From DZBG01 sp049241565 (lineage in GTDB: Bacteria; Bdellovibrionota; Bacteriovoracia; Bacteriovoracales; Bacteriovoracaceae): a stretch of 64,000 nucleotides of DNA. The DNA lies in contig JBMLQL010000064.1 of NCBI GenBank assembly GCA_049241565.1, positions 13,704 to 77,703 on the forward strand, in the 5' to 3' direction. How positions within the stretch are numbered: the stretch's first letter is position 1; every line of letters begins with the position of its first letter. Of this stretch, positions 59,907 to 64,000 are shown piece after piece. The translations under genes were made by a program, and so were the position numbers. Under the pieces are notes generated by a model. That model ran no database searches and was not told the origin of the DNA. It saw only the letters and a program-made list of their open reading frames with translations.

Positions 59907-60861
59907 TCCCATTCCCTATGGCTCAGTATTTTTCGCTCCGATGGAGGGAATTACTGACGAGACTTTTAGAAAAGTTATTTTAAAGCTCTATCCGGAGTGG
60001 GACTATCTTGCGTGTGATTTTCTGCGTGTTCCTGCAGCTGGAATGTATCCTCAGAAACATTTGATACGTCATTTCGGAAATGATCTTTTCCAAATTCCAT
60101 GGGTGAAAGAAAAAACCATGTATCAGATCCTAACATCTAAAAAATCTTTTACTGATATGATCGCGGGACAATTACAAGAGATTGGTATTCCATGGCTTGA
60201 TGTTAATCTAGGATGTCCCTCAAATACTGTTTGTAAGCATGGAGGAGGATCGTTTCTTCTCACAGATCTTCACGCTTTAAGGCCAATCATTAAAGGTATT
60301 CGAGATAATTTTAAAGGCCGTTTTACGGCCAAAATTCGTATCGGATTTCAAGATACTTCTAGCTTTGAAGATTCAATCAAGCTTCTTAATGATGAGGGTG
60401 TGGAGATGATTACGGTTCACGGAAGAACTCGTGAAGATATGTATAAAACACCCGCACGTTGGGAATTTATTACTCGCGCCGTTGAACTTTCTCGAGTTCC
60501 TATTATTGGGAATGGTGACACATGGAAGCCTTCAGACATTGATCGCATGCTCAAGGAGACCGGTTGTCATGGGGTGATGGTGGCACGCGGGGCCTTAAAA
60601 TTTCCATGGATGGCCCAAGATTATCGTCGTGGGAATTTTGAATTAGACCCTGATCTTCATCTTCAAAAGGTGAAGCACTTCCTTGTTGAATATCAATCCC
60701 ATCTTGAAGCAGTGAATGTTAGTCCTCGCGGAATTTTAAAACAGTCAAAGTCGATTTCACGCTTTATGTTTGATGATCTTTTGGATGGAGAAAAAATGCG
60801 GCGGCGCCTACTTCTTAGTCAAACTGTACCTGATTTCTTTAACCATGTTCAGGCTTTATAG
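59899..60861 (+). CDS. tRNA-dihydrouridine synthase
   Basis: The 320-residue flavoenzyme has the Dus markers: FFAPMEGITDETFR at the N-terminus, NLGCPSNTVCKHGGG with the active-site Cys106, KIRIGFQDTSSFE, VHGRTREDMY, IGNGDTW, and GVMVARGALKFPWMA. It reduces uridines in tRNA D-loops with NADPH and FMN. The group (DusA, B or C) is not clear by eye. Its start overlaps the preceding gene by eight bases. Confidence 0.9.
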   Translation: MLNPIPYGSVFFAPMEGITDETFRKVILKLYPEWDYLACDFLRVPAAGMYPQKHLIRHFGNDLFQIPWVKEKTMYQILTSKKSFTDMIAGQLQEIGIPWLDVNLGCPSNTVCKHGGGSFLLTDLHALRPIIKGIRDNFKGRFTAKIRIGFQDTSSFEDSIKLLNDEGVEMITVHGRTREDMYKTPARWEFITRAVELSRVPIIGNGDTWKPSDIDRMLKETGCHGVMVARGALKFPWMAQDYRRGNFELDPDLHLQKVKHFLVEYQSHLEAVNVSPRGILKQSKSISRFMFDDLLDGEKMRRRLLLSQTVPDFFNHVQAL

Positions 60862-60959
60862 TGACTATGTTAAAGGGTGTTTTTTAAATTAAAAACGCTC
60901 GCCAATCACGAATGAAAAGCGGTTAAATGGTCTGATAAAATTCCAATCGAGGACACACA

Positions 60960-61226
60960 ATGTCTCTTCACAAATCTATTTTGTATTCATTACTTTTTTT
61001 AGCTTCGATATCTACGGTAATGGCCCAAGGCGGAGGAGACAAGGTAGGAAACGGGAATTTAGATGTACAGGCGATGTTGGCTATTCAAGAAGCCAATGAA
61101 GATGATATACAGCGATGCGATTTTAACTATGTGCCAGCTGAGAAAATTTGCGATTATATTTCACGACAATTTGCTTTGAGCTTTAAATACAAAGAAAGAA
61201 GAATTCGGAGTTTATGTTGTGACTAA
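60960..61226 (+). CDS. Small secreted protein paired with a TIGR02147 regulator
   Basis: The 88-residue product has a signal peptide (MSLHKSILYSLLFLASISTVMA) and a short mature part starting with a QGGGDKVGNGN stretch, with four cysteines (RCD, ICD and a terminal CC). A GAGG site precedes the ATG by about eight bases. Its last eight bases overlap the GTG start of the regulator gene. Function unknown; the tight link suggests they act together. Confidence 0.65.
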   Translation: MSLHKSILYSLLFLASISTVMAQGGGDKVGNGNLDVQAMLAIQEANEDDIQRCDFNYVPAEKICDYISRQFALSFKYKERRIRSLCCD

Positions 61227-62010
61227 TATTGAAGACCAAGACAAAGTCAGAAACTATATTACTGAAGCTTTTGAGATGAGACGAAAAGATCGCCCTCAAT
61301 ATTCCTTAAGGGCATTTGCTTCTAAGATTGAAGTCAGTCCAGGAAATCTTTCTCAATTTTTTAATCGAAAAAAAGTTTTTAACAAAAAAACCTTAGAGAA
61401 AATTCTTACGATCCTTGAACCAAACCCTGAAACGAGAAAAGAATTTCTTTATGATTACAATGATCAGCTCATCACAAAGATTAAGCAAAAATCTAGTATT
61501 ACTAACTACCCATCACTAAAAATTTCACCTACTTCCTTTGATAAGATTAAAGATCCTATCTATTTCAATTTTTTGAATCTTATCGAGACGGAAGGATTTA
61601 ATACCGGAGATGCCCAAGCTATCATTCACAAACTTCAGATTGATCGCAATTTTTATGACTTGATGATTAGTACTCTTACTAATGAGAATATGATTTCTAT
61701 TTCAAATGATGGAAAGATTTCAAGAAATGCTCTTCACTTAAAGACTGATGATGATATCTCACTGGCGGCGTTAAGAGAACACCACAAAAAAATCATTGAA
61801 AAATCAATGACTGCCCTTAACGAGGTTCCAGTTGAATTCCGTGACATTACATCAATGACTTTGCCGGTAAATATGGAACAACTTCCAAAGGCCAAAGAAA
61901 TTATCCGAAAATTTCAAGATGATATGCTTCATCTCTTGAACCAAAATCCAAGGACTGAAGTTTACCATCTTTCAGTGGCACTTTTTCCGGCCAATAAGAT
62001 TGATAACTAA
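61219..62010 (+). CDS. TIGR02147-family protein
   Basis: The 263-residue protein begins with a helix-turn-helix-like block KDRPQYSLRAFASKIEVSPGNLSQFFNRKKVFNKKTLEKIL, has a middle winged-helix region (LIETEGFNTGD...ENMISISNDGKISRNALHL), and ends TEVYHLSVALFPANKID. That is the TIGR02147 pattern, common in Bdellovibrio-like bacteria and Fibrobacter. It is likely a DNA-binding regulator. It uses GTG overlapping the secreted-protein gene. It ends four bases into the convergent ATP-grasp gene. Confidence 0.85.
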   Translation: MTNIEDQDKVRNYITEAFEMRRKDRPQYSLRAFASKIEVSPGNLSQFFNRKKVFNKKTLEKILTILEPNPETRKEFLYDYNDQLITKIKQKSSITNYPSLKISPTSFDKIKDPIYFNFLNLIETEGFNTGDAQAIIHKLQIDRNFYDLMISTLTNENMISISNDGKISRNALHLKTDDDISLAALREHHKKIIEKSMTALNEVPVEFRDITSMTLPVNMEQLPKAKEIIRKFQDDMLHLLNQNPRTEVYHLSVALFPANKIDN

Positions 62011-62960
62011 AAATGCTTCATTGAATAATCAACACGCTCTCTTGCCAGAAGATTTTCTGGTGCTTCCAGACGAATTTTCTCCAAGCGTGGAACAAGACCC
62101 GAAAGATTGGCAATTTGAATTCCGAGTCCTGGTCTTGCATTAAGCTCAAGAAGAATAGGTCCCTGATCTGGTGTTAAGACGATATCTGCCCCTAGATAAC
62201 CCAGCTCCACCATATCATAACAACGTGCCGCTAATTCTAAAATTTCTCTCCAGAAAGGCATTTGAAGATCACTCAGAGTGTGTTGAGTATCAGGGTGAAT
62301 ATCAATCACCTGATTTCTAATCACAGCATTGTTGGTGTGTCCTGTGCTTAGATTCAATCCCGCTCCAATGGCCCCTTGATGAAGGTTGGCCCTTCCATCA
62401 GATGACTTAGTTGGAAGGCGAACCATACTCATGACGGGAAATCCCATGTACACAATCACTCGAATATCTGGAATACCGCCATAGCTGTACTTATCAAAAA
62501 CGGGGTGTTTATCAATTTTTTGCTGAATAATGGCCGTGTCACTTTGCCCTGCAAGTGAATACAGTCCAGAGAGAATTCCTGAGATATGGTGCTTGAGTTC
62601 ATCAAGTTCCATCAATTTATCGTTTGATCGGCGAAAGCGAAGAAGAATCTTCCCATTTCTCTCCTCACGCAAAACTTCTTTAATAACAATGATTCCATTC
62701 CCTTGTGAACCATTAGCTGGTTTAATCACAAAGGAATCATAGGCCATCAGTTTCGTATCAATATTTTTCAGGGAGCCATAGTTTTCAATGACCAGATAAT
62801 TTTCTGGCATCGCAATTCCCCAAGCTCGAGCACGCTCGGCCGTGAAAACTTTATTATCAACTAAAGGATAATTGGCACGATTATTATGGCGAAGGATATA
62901 GCGTCCCACGCGATTATTAATTCCTAAAACACCAAGCTCTTTTAGTTGTGAAAAGATCAT
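62007..62960 (-). CDS. ATP-grasp ligase, RimK-related (TIGR02291-like)
   Basis: The 317-residue protein has ATP-grasp markers: VIKPANGSQGNGI (lysine and glycine-rich loop), DIRVIVYMGFPVMSMVRLP, GAIGAGLNLSTG, and the metal-binding LLELNARPGLGIQIAN with Glu and Asn. This fits the alpha-L-glutamate-ligase-related group found next to 7TM/inactive-transglutaminase proteins, as here. It would join amino acids or modify a peptide in the cytoplasm. It overlaps the membrane-protein gene by four bases. Confidence 0.83.
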   Translation of the reverse strand: MIFSQLKELGVLGINNRVGRYILRHNNRANYPLVDNKVFTAERARAWGIAMPENYLVIENYGSLKNIDTKLMAYDSFVIKPANGSQGNGIIVIKEVLREERNGKILLRFRRSNDKLMELDELKHHISGILSGLYSLAGQSDTAIIQQKIDKHPVFDKYSYGGIPDIRVIVYMGFPVMSMVRLPTKSSDGRANLHQGAIGAGLNLSTGHTNNAVIRNQVIDIHPDTQHTLSDLQMPFWREILELAARCYDMVELGYLGADIVLTPDQGPILLELNARPGLGIQIANLSGLVPRLEKIRLEAPENLLARERVDYSMKHF

Positions 62961-64000
62961 AGTTTTTTCTCATCTTTCAACTTACGTTGCTTCACTAAAT
63001 CTCTAAAACGAATAAATTCAGAGAGTCGGTAACCTTTGTACTTACCAAGAAGAATCAAAAGGCCAATGATAGTCAAAAGAAGTTCAGGGTTTGTGAACAT
63101 AAACATCTCAAGAGTATGAATGAAAAGCATAGCATACGTGAGGAGTGAGATGAATAAGGTTCCAAGTAAGGTTTTAAGCGTCGAATAGACTCCTTCTTCA
63201 GCAATCATAATCGAGAGTCGTTCAATATTAGTAGTCACAATAACAATCGGAAAAAAGGAAAGATGCTTTTGGGATATGAAACTTATATCTGCACTCCAAA
63301 ATGAGTAACCAATCATAAGAATAATAACCAGTGTGAGGATGATAGACATCCGTGGAACAGCTAAGAGATAGAATTTATCAAGGATATACCTCTCACCTAT
63401 CCCTATGATGACGACTGCAAAAAAGAAGATGATCCCAAAACCAAGGGAAGTTTCTTTAAAAAAGAGTGCAAGAAGGATGGGAGAGAAAATACCAAAAGTT
63501 GGAATCCCAATAACATTTCTTGCCAGTGATAATACAAGAGTCCCGATAGGAATAAGAAGAATAGTTGTAAACATCGTCTGAAGAGGAAGAGGGAGTTTAT
63601 AAAGAGAGAAATTCGAGAAGAAAGACTCTGACTTTGCTACTTCCTTACTATACTCTTTGCGATTGAATTTATTCACTCTGACTCGTTCTGCATGGACCTT
63701 ATAGGTCACATTTTTACGAGAAATCATGTTCTGAATATCTTCATAATTATGATGAAGAACGATAAAACTCTCTGGTCTTTCAGCGAAATGTCCGCGATTA
63801 GTGTCTACGGGTATCCACTTGTTGTTGAGAAAAACTTCATTAGCGAAAGTAAATCGGATCTTCGCCTTGGCCTCATCTTTGAGCTCAGGCAGTCTTACCA
63901 TCACAACAATTCTTGCAGGAACTTTTTGGCGGCGAGCTAAGATATTAAAAAGCTTGGCCTTAATAAGCGGTGACCCCTTACCTGTGATAAGAGTCTCATG
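62957..64000 (-). CDS. Inactive transglutaminase-like/7TM membrane protein (5' end cut by window)
   Basis: The frame has no stop back to the right edge (33 more codons before the GTG at 63904), so the gene starts outside. The visible N-terminal part reads LFNILARRQKVPARIVVMVRLP...NNKWIPVDTNRGHF, matching a transglutaminase fold with no catalytic triad; about seven membrane segments follow (IPIGTLVLSLARNVIGIPTFGIFSPILLALFF, then others) and a basic tail. This is the known partner of TIGR02291 ATP-grasp ligases. A retropepsin-like protease gene often accompanies them and would lie beyond the edge. Confidence 0.83.
   Translation of the reverse strand, partial: HETLITGKGSPLIKAKLFNILARRQKVPARIVVMVRLPELKDEAKAKIRFTFANEVFLNNKWIPVDTNRGHFAERPESFIVLHHNYEDIQNMISRKNVTYKVHAERVRVNKFNRKEYSKEVAKSESFFSNFSLYKLPLPLQTMFTTILLIPIGTLVLSLARNVIGIPTFGIFSPILLALFFKETSLGFGIIFFFAVVIIGIGERYILDKFYLLAVPRMSIILTLVIILMIGYSFWSADISFISQKHLSFFPIVIVTTNIERLSIMIAEEGVYSTLKTLLGTLFISLLTYAMLFIHTLEMFMFTNPELLLTIIGLLILLGKYKGYRLSEFIRFRDLVKQRKLKDEKKL

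Noticed and set aside
1..64000. tRNA, rRNA, CRISPR arrays, insertion sequences, prophage
   Set aside because: No cloverleaf arms, spaced direct repeats, transposase or integrase motifs, or phage structural genes were seen on either strand.

Overview
The window is about 40 % GC, densely coded on both strands, and reads as ordinary chromosome of a Gram-negative bacterium. It has LPS export (LptE), an Mla/MCE lipid transporter, lipoproteins, PilT, and outer-membrane-type secreted proteins. The TIGR02147-type regulator, the TIGR02291-type ATP-grasp/7TM pair, the many short secreted or lipoprotein genes of unknown function and the base composition suggest a relative of Bdellovibrionota, perhaps Bacteriovoracia. 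That placement is an inference from gene content; no rRNA gene is present to confirm it. I saw no tRNA, rRNA, CRISPR array, insertion sequence, integrase or phage gene.

Layout. 1-3.1 kb: a cut-off membrane protein, BolA, monothiol glutaredoxin, protoporphyrinogen oxidase and a methyltransferase, all on +. 3.1-6.6 kb: two secreted proteins on - that look like tandem diverged paralogues. 6.8-10.2 kb: an SDR enzyme, holA and lptE on -, a DciA-like gene on +, and a TrmN6-like methylase on -. 10.2-17.5 kb: a - strand run of GYF_2-type membrane protein, mlaD, mlaF, mlaE, alr and a degenerate-receiver protein. 17.6-26.5 kb: aroK on -, then yceD-rpmF-fabH-fabD-fabG-acpP-fabF, glyA, a Kazal-domain lipoprotein, nrdR, nusB and an unknown gene on +. 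plsX is missing from its usual place, and the rib genes often found near nrdR/nusB are missing too.

26.5-38.3 kb is metabolic and transport: a fused alpha/beta 2-oxoacid dehydrogenase E1, a class III aminotransferase, AstA, a DUF1338/HglS-like protein, an AstD-like aldehyde dehydrogenase, MFS and RarD transporters, OxyR with both redox cysteines, a YdcZ-type protein and an orphan ABC ATPase. This looks like an amino-acid (ornithine/arginine and/or lysine) catabolic locus that lacks astB and astE. 38.34-38.82 kb is a 483-base gene-free stretch with a 19-base repeat and three hairpins that read as terminators on the minus strand; it may encode a small RNA.

38.8-64 kb: a secreted protein; lipA-lipB-aroC overlapping head to tail; an LtaS-type phosphotransferase; pilT; the clsB-ybhP-type pair; an S51 peptidase; a SelO-like protein; a lipoprotein hydrolase; a 51-residue membrane protein with a strong ribosome binding site; a VanX-type dipeptidase; DUF4105 and DUF3015 proteins; several small unknown genes; an esterase-Nudix pair; bfd and bfr; a secreted phospholipase D-like protein; a Dus enzyme; a TIGR02147 regulator with a small secreted partner; and, cut by the right edge, an ATP-grasp ligase with its inactive-transglutaminase/7TM partner. 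Several genes carry perfect hairpins that cover their ribosome binding site, and convergent gene ends commonly share perfect palindromes that include a stop codon.
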